Source: Candidatus Aegiribacteria sp. MLS_C
GTDB taxonomy: Bacteria; Fermentibacterota; Fermentibacteria; Fermentibacterales; JCC-6
Length of the DNA: 64,000 nucleotides
Direction of reading: 5' to 3'
Assembly (NCBI GenBank): GCA_002030045.1
Contig: LQBI01000032.1
Span: 124,001 to 188,000, forward strand
In this document: positions 9,661 to 19,083 of the stretch, one piece after another
How positions within the stretch are numbered: the first letter of the stretch is position 1
How the letters are laid out: every line of letters starts with the position of its first letter
Translations under genes and position numbers: made by a program
The notes under the pieces: model-generated
What the model saw: only the letters and a program-made list of their open reading frames with translations
Told to the model about the DNA's origin: nothing
Database searches by the model: none

Positions 9661-9867
9661 TATCGAAGCAGGTTCAAAGAAATCCCCGAATCCCTGCGAC
9701 TATTCTGCATTTGGACAAACCTCAACCGTGAAGCAGATCGGTGAATCCTGAACATACTATACAAAGAATACGAAATCGGTCAGAATGTGTAAAACGCGGG
9801 TCAGGAAGCATCGTTACCGGGTACTCCTTGCAAAGTGTGAGATCCAGTTTCCTATTGCTGCAATGGA

Positions 9868-11280
9868 TCAGAGGACGATGACCTTGCACGAAACAGATAG
9901 AGACCCGTTAACCACCGTGACTATGTAGGTTCCTCGAGGGAGTTCATCATTGAAGATGATTGTATCCTGATCGTTGAATTCACCGTAGAGTTCCAGTCTT
10001 CCAGCGATATCATATATGAATACCTCGTATTCACCGAAGTAGCCCCCGACATTGAATCGAAGGGAGCCCCGGGCAGGATTGATCACAGGGGAGATGCTCA
10101 GTCCGGATAATGGGGGCTGTATCTCGCTCTCACCGATGGAAGATACCGAATCCCGGGGGACGAAAACAAAATCCGGGTCCGACCGACCAGCTTCAACCCA
10201 CGCAACCCAGTAACCGTTCTGATCACTGCAGACGGACAGATCGTCCTCCTCGATATCAGATATTCCGGATTGGACTACGTAAGTATCCGGATTCCAAACA
10301 TCCAGGTAGTGTCTTGAAATGATAGATCCATCCTCAAACCATGCGAAAAGCAGACCCTCATCATCCGGGTTACAAGACATCGACCACGGAGAGTCGGGCG
10401 GGGGCATGGAGTATGGGAAAATGTATGATTCCGTCGAATCAGGACCTTCAGCGTTGAAAGCGGTGCAGCACATAGAGTCCTGAAAGGTGGATATCCAGAG
10501 AGTCAGGATCTCGGATGTACAGCTGCCGGCCACCTTGAGTTCCGGCATGTCATCCATGTAGTAACATTGGCCAGAGTAGAAAGAACTCGTGCTCAATCCA
10601 AGGGCTCTATCCGAGAGGATCTCGTGGATCCCCGAATAGAAAATGTTATCGATACCATGCCAGTTGAAATACCAGTGCCAGAAATACATTGGTTCCGGCT
10701 GGCAGCAAGATACAGGTCTGATCAAAGAGGTGATTGCACAGTATGTGAATGCGAAAGTGAGATTTCGTGCCTCGGATAGTATCAGGTCCATTGTACTGCT
10801 GTCTGGAACGAACCGTGCGGTCGCCACGCCCAGTTCACCTGTCTGATAGTCGTATGCAGTGTAGTTTGAGGATATGAATACCGGCGTGTCATTCAGGGAG
10901 TGTCTGGCTACCCGGATTGACATGTAAACTTCATCGGGTTCATAACTGCCGATGATCAGGTCCTGGTAATCAATTTCATAAGCACTTTCGATCGAAAGCG
11001 AATATGGATCGAGGAGATACAGAGAATCAGCCTGCGCGAGGTTCCAGTTACTTGTGGCACAGACAATGTACGGTTCTCCGCTGAAGTGTATTTCGCCCAA
11101 CGTCAGCTCTGGAGATATGAAATTCCGAGTTGCGGAGGAATCGGATAGCATGAGATGGGACTGGCCGCCTGCACTCCATGCTATGGAAACAATGTCATCC
11201 GTACTGAGGATATCAACACTTGAAATTGAAGGCTTTGGGAATAGAAAGAATAGAGCCAGTAGGTAAATGCTCATTCTCAT
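9868..11280 (-). CDS. Secreted protein with T9SS type A-like C-terminal sorting domain
   Basis: Signal peptide; C-terminus YEVFIYDIAGRLELYGEFNDQDTIIFNDELPRGTYIVTVVNGSLSVSCKVIVL. Confidence 0.75.
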   Translation of the reverse strand: MRMSIYLLALFFLFPKPSISSVDILSTDDIVSIAWSAGGQSHLMLSDSSATRNFISPELTLGEIHFSGEPYIVCATSNWNLAQADSLYLLDPYSLSIESAYEIDYQDLIIGSYEPDEVYMSIRVARHSLNDTPVFISSNYTAYDYQTGELGVATARFVPDSSTMDLILSEARNLTFAFTYCAITSLIRPVSCCQPEPMYFWHWYFNWHGIDNIFYSGIHEILSDRALGLSTSSFYSGQCYYMDDMPELKVAGSCTSEILTLWISTFQDSMCCTAFNAEGPDSTESYIFPYSMPPPDSPWSMSCNPDDEGLLFAWFEDGSIISRHYLDVWNPDTYVVQSGISDIEEDDLSVCSDQNGYWVAWVEAGRSDPDFVFVPRDSVSSIGESEIQPPLSGLSISPVINPARGSLRFNVGGYFGEYEVFIYDIAGRLELYGEFNDQDTIIFNDELPRGTYIVTVVNGSLSVSCKVIVL

Positions 11281-11628
11281 ATTGTTTCATTTCCTTCCAT
11301 CGAAAACCCAATTTGATAACTAATCAGGGTATATGGAGTTGTCAATGATTGGTTCTGGCTGCGCACTATCCATATATGAAACAGTTGGCCGTATTCAAGA
11401 GTGAATGCCCTCGCTGGAGTGAACAATAGGAATCTTGATTTCAAACCGTTCCGGCAATATTCCTGAAACAGCATATTCGTTTCAATAAACCTTCGATTCC
11501 TGACTGAAAATGAGTATACTTTCCGAGTCATATCCAGTCAACGAGAAGACTGGATGATAACCGGATGATAGTTTCGAAAAAAACCGTATCAGGATGCATA
11601 TTCCTCCATACGCCGGATCCGAGAATTA

Positions 11629-11961
11629 CTATCCAACCTCTATTTCCGGAACGTTGTCTAGCCATGGAACGTAATCCACATTGGGTTCACAGACCATCTC
11701 CAAAGGCTGTGGCGGTGGTCTGGGGTCCTCCCACAGATCGAGATGCTTCAGAATCCGCTTAATGACAGAAGACTGCTCGATGAAGGAAATGACTTCAGAA
11801 GCGAAGCGGCCTTCATTCTGTCCACCGCACTTCGGACACTCGAGAGCATCAGCATTCCAGATTCTCTTAAGGAGAACTGCCCATTGCTGTTTTCTCCTTC
11901 CTGAGTATGAAGTACGACTTTGAGATGAAACGGATTCCTCATTGGCTAATGCCTTCGGCAA
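11629..11961 (-). mobile_element. IS91-like transposase C-terminal remnant
   Basis: WAVLLKRIWNADALECPKCGGQNEGRFASEVISFIEQSSVIKRILKHLDLWEDPRPPPQPLEMVCEPNVDYVPWLDNVPEIEVG. Confidence 0.75.
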
Positions 11962-11969
11962 AATGCCCT

Positions 11970-12215
11970 GCCTTAATCACCTCGAACAAGAGCATCAGGG
12001 AATGGCCCGATATGCTTGCCGGTGACGAGGTGCTTGCAACAGCACTTCTGGACCGCTTGCTGCATCACTGCAATGAGGCAAGCATCGATGGCAGGTCATT
12101 CAGGCTGAGAAACATCGAACAGAGAATCCCGGCAAAGGAATAATCCAGTTTGAAAGCACATCATGGAACAAAGGGGACCGTCTGCGTTGTGCGGGGAAAT
12201 GGGTATCCTTTGACA
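11970..12215 (+). mobile_element. IS21-family istB 3' remnant (second copy) with terminal end
   Basis: TSNKSIREWPDMLAGDEVLATALLDRLLHHCNEASIDGRSFRLRNIEQRIPAKE*; near-identical to 9310-9470; ends TTTGACA. Confidence 0.75.
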
Positions 12216-12216
12216 A

Positions 12217-12516
12217 TTGTCCGAAGCCGAGAAGCTGGTGCTGGCGGAAGGACGGAAGGAATTCAGAAGCAAGAGGTCCATACCATGCACCGACTGCAGG
12301 TACTGCCTGCCGTGCCCGGAGGGTGTGGGCATTCCCCGGATACTCGCATACTGCAACATGAGCGAGATGTACCATGCGCCTGAAACCGCGGCAAAGCACT
12401 ACGCCTTCCTCAATGAGGAACGGGCCGACAGGTGCACGGAATGCGGGAGATGCATGGAGAAATGCCCGCAGCACATAGATATCATCAGCAGATTGAAGGA
12501 GGCTCACAGCCACCTG
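12217..12516 (+). pseudogene. Aldo/keto reductase C-terminal ferredoxin-like fragment
   Basis: LSEAEKLVLAEGRKEF...IPCTDCRYCLPCPEGVGIPRILAYCNM...ERADRCTECGRCMEKCPQHIDIISRLKEAHSHL; catalytic barrel missing, starts 1-2 nt after the IS21 end. Confidence 0.8.
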
Positions 12517-12538
12517 ACCCGACCGTCTTCGCGTCCGT

Positions 12539-13348
12539 CTACCTGGTGGTGCCGCTGGAAAGACCGCTGACTATCCTTCTCTGAAGCAGCAGGACCATGG
12601 CCACCAGTGGCAGGACCGCCACAATGGCCGCGGCGGAGAGTTCCGACCAGGGTACCCTGTACTGTCCGGGGAACTTCGCTATGGCCACCGGCACCGTCTG
12701 CATCACCGGGTTTGTCATGATTAGAAGCGCGAAGAAGAACTCGTTCCAGGCGTATATGAACACAAGTATGGCCGTGGTCAGCACCGCGGGGGCCGCCACC
12801 GGGGCGAATACCCTCCATACGGTGGTCCATGGTCCGCACCCGTCCATCACCGCCGCCTCCTCCAGCTCCGGCGGAAGCCGTCTGAAGAAGCTGGTCAGCA
12901 TCCATATGGCCAGGGGCAGCATGAGCCCGGTATAGGGCAGTATGAGCCCGGGAAAGGTGTTCAGCAGGCCCAGGCTCATCAGCATGCGGTATACGGCGCC
13001 GGCTATGGACACCTGGGGGAACATGGAAGCGGCCAGCACCAGACCCAGCGCCGGCCCCCTCCATCTGCCGCTCATACGGGAAAGCGGGTAAGCGGCAAGA
13101 ACCCCTATGGCAACGGTGAACAGAGTGGTTACGGAAGATACGAGAAGACTGTTCCCCATGCTCCTCAGGAACCCTCTCTCCTGCAGGACCATCCTGTATG
13201 AATCCCAGTAAAGATCGGGCAGCAGGGAAGGCGGTCTGCGGCTCACCAGACCGGGGGACTTCAGCGAGGTGCTCAGTATCCACAGGACCGGTCCCAGGCA
13301 GAACAGCAGCACCGCTATGAGAACAAGAACCGTCCACAGCCTTCTCAT
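12539..13348 (-). CDS. Carbohydrate ABC transporter permease (MalG-like)
   Basis: EEAAVMDGCGPWTTVWRVFAPVAAPAVLTT EAA loop and C-terminal LLLQRRIVSGLSSGTTR. Confidence 0.88.
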   Translation of the reverse strand: MRRLWTVLVLIAVLLFCLGPVLWILSTSLKSPGLVSRRPPSLLPDLYWDSYRMVLQERGFLRSMGNSLLVSSVTTLFTVAIGVLAAYPLSRMSGRWRGPALGLVLAASMFPQVSIAGAVYRMLMSLGLLNTFPGLILPYTGLMLPLAIWMLTSFFRRLPPELEEAAVMDGCGPWTTVWRVFAPVAAPAVLTTAILVFIYAWNEFFFALLIMTNPVMQTVPVAIAKFPGQYRVPWSELSAAAIVAVLPLVAMVLLLQRRIVSGLSSGTTR

Positions 13349-14211
13349 TCGGTCATCATCCTTCTGCCAAGGGTCCTTACCAGTATGACCGACAGGACGG
13401 CTATTATCAGGAATACCACCACGGCCACCGCGGAACCGTAACCGTACTGCTGCTCGGGGAACATCTTCAGGTATCCGAAGAACTGCAGCACCCCCGTCTT
13501 CCCTGAGGGGGCGCCCTGTGTCATGACGTAGACCAGGTCGAAGACCCTGAAGGCGTCCATCACCCGAAACAGCAGCGCCACGAGAAGAGCCGGGCGGATA
13601 AGGGGCAGCGTGATACGGAAGAAACGCCTGGAGGGTCCGGCCCCGTCCATGCGGGCAGCCTCCATCAGCTCCTCCGGCACCGTCTGAAGGCCGGCCAGGG
13701 CTATCAGGGCCACGAAGGAGGAGGATTTCCATACGTCAGCCAGTATGATGGCCAGCCGGGCCGTGGATGGCCGGGCCAGCCAGGCGCTGTACATCCTCAG
13801 GGAATCTCCGTGGAGCAGGTAATTGACTATTCCGTACTGGTCATTGAATATGTACTTCCACATTATGGCGGCCACAACCGTAGGCACCGCCCACGGAAGT
13901 ATGACCGAAGCCCTGAAGAACCCCCTTCCGGTCACGACCCGGTTTATGGCCAGGGCTATAAGGACTCCGGCCGCCATCTCCAGGGAAACGGAGGCCATGA
14001 CGAAGATGAAGGTGAATTCCATCGTATCCAGTGCCTGTCCGTCACCTGCAAGGCGGCGGTAATTGTCCAGCCCGCAGAACTCCCGTCCGGTGAGGGGACT
14101 GTCCCGGTAGAGGCTGTTCACCATGGTGCTCAGCACCGGGAAGACGAGAAAGCCGCAGAGAAAGAGAACGGCCGGTGCCATCATGATGATTCCCATCCGG
14201 CCCTTTCTCAA
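13345..14211 (-). CDS. Carbohydrate ABC transporter permease (MalF-like)
   Basis: EELMEAARMDGAGPSRRFFRITLPLIRPALLVALLFRVMDAFRVFDLVYVMTQG; ATGA overlap with next gene. Confidence 0.9.
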   Translation of the reverse strand: MRKGRMGIIMMAPAVLFLCGFLVFPVLSTMVNSLYRDSPLTGREFCGLDNYRRLAGDGQALDTMEFTFIFVMASVSLEMAAGVLIALAINRVVTGRGFFRASVILPWAVPTVVAAIMWKYIFNDQYGIVNYLLHGDSLRMYSAWLARPSTARLAIILADVWKSSSFVALIALAGLQTVPEELMEAARMDGAGPSRRFFRITLPLIRPALLVALLFRVMDAFRVFDLVYVMTQGAPSGKTGVLQFFGYLKMFPEQQYGYGSAVAVVVFLIIAVLSVILVRTLGRRMMTE

Positions 14212-14214
14212 TTT

Positions 14215-15483
14215 CTATTCTTCCAGTCTGTCCAGTATTTCTCGAATATCCCTGCCGGCTTCCTCCGCCATGGCAGGAATACTGCCTTCGGACTCGCCGA
14301 TGGCGGAGTGCAGGAAACCCTGCAGACGGTTGGATACCTGGGGATAGAGCGGCGACCCCGGCCTTGGCACAGCATTCTCGAATACCGCTTCCATCTCCTG
14401 GAAATGGGGATTCGCCGCCAGCACCAGGCTGTCCGCGTAGAGAGACCGCCTGGCCGGGGGTTTGCCCACCTCGGCCGCGAAGAGCCTCTGCACCTCCTCC
14501 GAGGTCATGAAGCTTATGAAGCGGAAAGCCTCGTCCGGATGAGCTGAGTAGGCGCTTACGCCGAAACTCCATCCTCCGAGAGCGGAAACGCTTTCACCTT
14601 CGGGAAACCGCGGAAGTATGGATATCACCACCTTCCCCGCCACCTGTGACATTTCGGGGTCTGCGCAGAGAGCCCAGGCGTAGGGCCAGTTCCTGTGGAA
14701 TACGGCTCCTCCGGAGGCGAACAGCTCCAGCGATTCCTGCTCCCTGTAGGTGAGTATGCCCGGAGGGGTCATTCCGTCCAGGTGAACCAGGCTGTCCCTT
14801 GCAAACCTCAGCGCCCTCAGCGCTTCGGGGCTCTCCGGTTCCATCAGCGACCCGCCGGCGGAGCCGGTCAGTTCCAGCATGTTGCAGATCAGGCCCTCGT
14901 ACTGGGCCATCTGGGCGGAGTAGCCGTAGAGCGCTGGGTCATCCTCCCCTTTCAGCACGCTGTCGGCGGCAGCCACCAGCTGCCCCCATGTCTCCGGGAC
15001 TGGGAGGCCGTACTTCTCCAGCAGGTCGGATCTGCAGAATAGCACCCCGGCGTCAAGGAAGAAGGGTACGCCGTACACGCTTCCCTTCCAGGTGACCGCC
15101 TCCACGCAGCCGTCAAAGAAGAGTTCACGCTCCTCCTCAGGGAAGGAGCCATCCAGTGGAAGGGCCCACCCCACCTCCGCGAACTCCGGCGGCCATACAA
15201 CGTCCATGACGAACACGTCCACAGAGGTATCCCTGTTCCTCAGCCTCTGGGAGAGCATGTCGTGAAGCTGTGTGGAGGAGCTTGGGCCGGTTTCCAGTAT
15301 CACTTCCACGTCCGGGTTCCGTTCATGGAACCTGTCTATGGCCTCCTGCCAGGTCGCAGGCGAGTTCGGCCTCCATGTGAGCACGCTGATACGGGTTACG
15401 CCATCGTCCCGGCTCTCCCCGCCGCAAGATGAAAGAAACACGCATGCGGCCAACGCGGCCGGAACTCCAAGTTTCCACAGCAC
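14215..15483 (-). CDS. Extracellular solute-binding lipoprotein (family 1, sugar)
   Basis: Lipobox LSSCGG; VTRISVLTWRPNSPATWQEAIDRFHERNPDVEV... Confidence 0.88.
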   Translation of the reverse strand: MLWKLGVPAALAACVFLSSCGGESRDDGVTRISVLTWRPNSPATWQEAIDRFHERNPDVEVILETGPSSSTQLHDMLSQRLRNRDTSVDVFVMDVVWPPEFAEVGWALPLDGSFPEEERELFFDGCVEAVTWKGSVYGVPFFLDAGVLFCRSDLLEKYGLPVPETWGQLVAAADSVLKGEDDPALYGYSAQMAQYEGLICNMLELTGSAGGSLMEPESPEALRALRFARDSLVHLDGMTPPGILTYREQESLELFASGGAVFHRNWPYAWALCADPEMSQVAGKVVISILPRFPEGESVSALGGWSFGVSAYSAHPDEAFRFISFMTSEEVQRLFAAEVGKPPARRSLYADSLVLAANPHFQEMEAVFENAVPRPGSPLYPQVSNRLQGFLHSAIGESEGSIPAMAEEAGRDIREILDRLEE

Positions 15484-15489
15484 GTCAGA

Positions 15490-15630
15490 TCACCTCTCCT
15501 CCGAAAGGGCGCTCTCCAGGGCGTCCACTACTCTGTCTATCTCCTCCCTGCTGATTACCAGAGGGGGCATGAACCTGTGCACGGGCCCAGTGGGAAGGGA
15601 CGAGTAGACCCCCTCCTCCATCATTCTCAG
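15490..15630 (-). pseudogene. Class III aminotransferase C-terminal fragment
   Basis: LRMMEEGVYSSLPTGPVHRFMPPLVISREEIDRVVDALESALSEER*; homology ends abruptly with a stop just upstream. Confidence 0.65.
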
Positions 15631-15879
15631 CTAGCAATAGGAGACTTGTTTCCACACTTCCACGGAGTACACGGTAACGATTCTTCTTGACCCGCGTTCT
15701 TACCCATTGTCACCAATCTCGGTACTAGATCGCAGAATACCAGGGCAGAACTGACCGGTCAAGTGTGAATGAAGCCCTGAACTGAAAACAGAACATGCCC
15801 CTAGATTCACCTGCCCCGTAAGATCAGGAACTCATTCACCCAACCTCGCCATCCTGATGGATCAGATTCGCAGCTTCAA

Positions 15880-15970
15880 ATGGAAACTGCAGGTTTCGGA
15901 AACATCATCTCTCCAGGGAACGTAGCCAACGCAGGGCCCGCAGACGAGTTCCGGTGACAGCGGTAGTTTT
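15880..15970 (-). mobile_element. IS91-like transposase extreme C-terminal tail remnant
   Basis: Reverse strand LPLSPELVCGPCVGYVPWRDDVSETCSF resembles VCEPNVDYVPWLDNVPEIE of the 11.6 kb copy. Confidence 0.5.
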
Positions 15971-16029
15971 GATAGTGCAGTTTCTGAAGGAAACTGCCAA
16001 GCTCATCCTATTGGATGAGCCCTAATTCG

Positions 16030-16603
16030 CTAGAATTGGCCGATGACCTGTTTGGCACCTTTCCTGGGAATGTGTGATGTAATGCGCGCAATCCATTCCA
16101 GCGGGTCAGTCACGTCGAAGTTCCTGGCAAGGCCGGGATGAAAGTGTTCACCTCTGTAAAGGACCGTATCCGAGTCTTCGCTATAACTCATCCTCTCCAG
16201 TGGGAAGGGAGCCCTTGATATGTATTCGCCGAGAGCTTTTCGGGAATCTTCGTCTTCAGCCTTGACAGGTCTTCCACAATGAACGCTGAAACCAGGATAA
16301 CCACAGTCTTGTGGTTCCCGGGAGATCCCGGAAGCCCCTGCACTTGCAGGAAAAGGCTCTCAGGTATTCGGCACCGCATTCCTTGCACCGGATCCTGGCG
16401 AAACCGTAATGAGGATCGCCGCGTTTAAGGTACTTGCCAACGACTTCATCGGTTACGGGACGCCAGAATCCATAGCGCTTGGAGAAGCGCTTGTCGTATA
16501 CATCCCGGAATTCCCTGTAATGAGAGTCCAGCAATCTGTACAGAGGGGTGTTCTTCGGGCGCCTGGGTCTGTATTCTTCCGGAAATACGCAGCAAACGCC
16601 CAC
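16030..16603 (-). mobile_element. IS91-like transposase N-terminal zinc-binding domain plus internal piece, frameshifted/deleted
   Basis: EYRPRRPKNTPLYRLLDSHYREFRDVYDKRFSKRYGFWRPVTDEVVGKYLKRGDPHYGFARIRCKECGAEYLRAFSCKCRGF; then ERMSYSEDSDTVLYRGEH...DPLEWIARITSHIPRKG. Confidence 0.75.
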
Positions 16604-16772
16604 CTATCACCTCCAGGTGAAGGGTGAAGCGCCTGCCGGCACAGCCTCTCGTCAGGTGCCATTCCGACCATGATCCGTGTTATTCACTGTTTTGTGAAGC
16701 ATGCACTCATGATCGGTTCACCATTCTGCATGGATGATGTATACTCATGTTTACATATAAAGTCAAACTGAA

Positions 16773-17042
16773 GTGTATCTCTGGTGTGAAAAAGTCATTA
16801 CAGGACAACTCCCGGACTGGTTGGGAGGGGAATCCGGGGGGGGGCCAGCCCAGAACTCTGAGCCTCATATCTGCCCGGAAGCAGCTTGCCAGACGCACCT
16901 TATGAGGAACATCCTGGACAGCGCACCCAAGCGTCTATCATCGGATCACATACTATGCCGCGTCATAGCGGACCGGATATATCCATTCGGGTACGCGGAT
17001 CGAATCCTTGCCAATGCCGAGAACCATCGCTTCGAATGGTAG
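16773..17042 (+). mobile_element. Possible IS256/Mutator-type transposase remnant
   Basis: CQTHLMRNILDSAPKRL resembles the IS256 motif CQ(T/V)HFMRN(V/I)LD..PK; rest degenerate. Confidence 0.4.
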
Positions 17043-17180
17043 GACAATACAGATGCTGTTCCCGGTTATCCCCGAGCATACTCGACATCCGAAGATATCG
17101 TCCTCCGTTCCCGGCGCTTGGTAATCCTGATAGCGTTGGAGCAGCGGACTTCCTGGTGGCAAACAGAACTGGTACTGTGA

Positions 17181-17390
17181 TACCGGTCAGCCGTGTTCTA
17201 CACTTCCAACGCTCAGAGGGAGACGGCGGAGGAGCTGATCGGGCTGCTGAGGGACAGGGGCTACGACGTGGTGACCCTTGTGGAGCCCCTGGATGAGTTC
17301 TGGCCCGCGGAGGATTACCACCAGGACTACTACCTCAAGAACGGGGCCGTCGCTTCCTGCCATTTCAGGGCCGACCGCTTCTGCGACTGA
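17181..17390 (+). pseudogene. Duplicated 3' end of msrA
   Basis: About 10 mismatches and no indels over 210 nt versus 8045-8254; encodes VFYTSNAQRETAEELIGLLRDRGYDVVTLVEPLDEFWPAEDYHQDYYLKNGAVASCHFRADRFCD*. Confidence 0.92.
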
Positions 17391-17552
17391 GAGGTTCCGC
17401 GGCACTCGACCTGCAGCACTGAGACAAAATTCCAGCGGTGTTGCACAGTAGTCATTCCCGTATTAGTGTCCCTGTCTGGATTCCGGGAGGGACGGTGCAC
17501 CCGTATGAAGAACTCACATCATGACTGTTCGGGACTGAGGTCCTAGGCGATC

Positions 17553-19058
17553 ATGTCCGCAGCGGAAGACCTGCCCGGAGGTCCGGCCACTCCCACCGGC
17601 ACAGAGGGGCTGGCGGGGCTGGAGAGATCTTCCAGGGCCGCCAACAGCGGTTTCATGCTTGCGGGGCAGCTCCTCGGCCGAGGGTCCCTGTTCCTTTCCA
17701 TAATGCTCCTTTCCAGGTATCTTCGAGGTCCCGATTTCGGCGCCCTCCTCTTCGCAGTGGTATTGGGCCAGATCTATCTGATCTTCTCGGACATGGGGCT
17801 TTCCCTGGTCATCAACATGCGGACGAGCGTAAGGCCTTCCGACGGCCAGGATCTGATCTCGGTCTCCATGACGCTCAAGACCGTCCTTGCCCTGGCAGGG
17901 CTGCCGCTCCTGCTTCTGTCCGGTGCTCTCATGGGAATGACCGGACAGAGGCTCCTGCTGCTGTCCCTGATCGGAGTTTCTGTCCTCTTCGAGTCCTACG
18001 CGGAGATGTTCTACTCGGTCTTCAGGGCCAGGGAGAAGATGGCGTACGAGTCGGCATCCCGTGTTATCATGGGGATCACCGGCCTTGCTGCGGTTATCCT
18101 CATGATGAGGTTCGGGGCCGGTCTGCTGGCCATCGCCTGCGCTTATATGTTCAGGACCCTGGCTGCCCTTGCGGTATCATCGTTCTTCGTCCGACGGATG
18201 GACTATCGTATAAGGTTCACCGCCGACACCGCAAGGGTGAGGGAGCTTCTGTCGGCAGCCCTTCCTCTTGGCATCATGGGCCTCGTGATAGTGGTCCAGC
18301 AGCGCGCGGACAACGTGGTCCTCAGGCAGATGATGGGTGAGAACGCCGTCGCAGCCTGGCAGGAATGCCTCAGGATCGTTGAGATACTGGTGCTGCTGGT
18401 GATCCCCACCCTCCTTCCGGGGGCGCTGTTCCCATCGCTCTGCAGAGCCTTCGCGAACGGCAGCTACGGCAAGAGGGTCGGCGACATGTCCAGGGTCTTC
18501 ACAGCCCTTGCAGTCATGTCCTCTTTCGTGGTCCTCTCCGCGGGTGACGGGCTGATGCGCCTCGTATGGGGCAGCGATTACCTGAGGGGGATCGACGCGG
18601 GGACCCTGCAGCTCTGCCTCTATCTCAGCCTCCTGGGCATGGCCGCCGTTTACCTGATGCACATTATGGTCAATTCACTGTTGGCGGTGAACAGGATCAG
18701 GATAGTGGTCCCGGTCAATCTTGCGGCGCTGGTCATGGTGGTGGGCGGGAACCTGCTCCTGATACCCCTGATGGGGCTGGCAGCCGCGGGAGCGCTTTTC
18801 GTCGCAGGCAACCTTTTCGTACTGGTCAGCTACTGGTACTTCCTTAGGACCAGGGGATACCGTCTGCCCGTCTGGAAGGAGGCCTCGATCACCCTGGGTG
18901 TTTCCATTCCGTCCTTCACGCTTCTCATGGTCCTGAGGGGGTCTGGCTTCCTGCCCTCGCTTGTCCCGGCCTCAGCACTGTTCCTTGTACTCTGGTGGGC
19001 GACGGGGGGCGGGAGTGCCTTCAGGAGACTCTTCCCGGGCAGAGTGCAGCACGACTGA
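17553..19058 (+). CDS. Polysaccharide flippase (Wzx/MATE-like oligosaccharide flippase)
   Basis: About 12-14 TM segments; NSGFMLAGQLLGRGSLFLSIMLLSRYLRGPDFGALLFAVVLGQ. Confidence 0.8.
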   Translation: MSAAEDLPGGPATPTGTEGLAGLERSSRAANSGFMLAGQLLGRGSLFLSIMLLSRYLRGPDFGALLFAVVLGQIYLIFSDMGLSLVINMRTSVRPSDGQDLISVSMTLKTVLALAGLPLLLLSGALMGMTGQRLLLLSLIGVSVLFESYAEMFYSVFRAREKMAYESASRVIMGITGLAAVILMMRFGAGLLAIACAYMFRTLAALAVSSFFVRRMDYRIRFTADTARVRELLSAALPLGIMGLVIVVQQRADNVVLRQMMGENAVAAWQECLRIVEILVLLVIPTLLPGALFPSLCRAFANGSYGKRVGDMSRVFTALAVMSSFVVLSAGDGLMRLVWGSDYLRGIDAGTLQLCLYLSLLGMAAVYLMHIMVNSLLAVNRIRIVVPVNLAALVMVVGGNLLLIPLMGLAAAGALFVAGNLFVLVSYWYFLRTRGYRLPVWKEASITLGVSIPSFTLLMVLRGSGFLPSLVPASALFLVLWWATGGGSAFRRLFPGRVQHD

Positions 19059-19083
19059 GTGGTTATAGCGCCCGCACCCGAAG

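Noticed and set aside
16256-16603. Functional zinc-ribbon protein
   Set aside because: Matches the N-terminal domain of IS91-type transposases and is broken by frameshift and deletion.
17193-17390. Stand-alone small MsrA-like gene
   Set aside because: Lacks the catalytic GGCFWG half and any SD; it is a duplicated 3' fragment.
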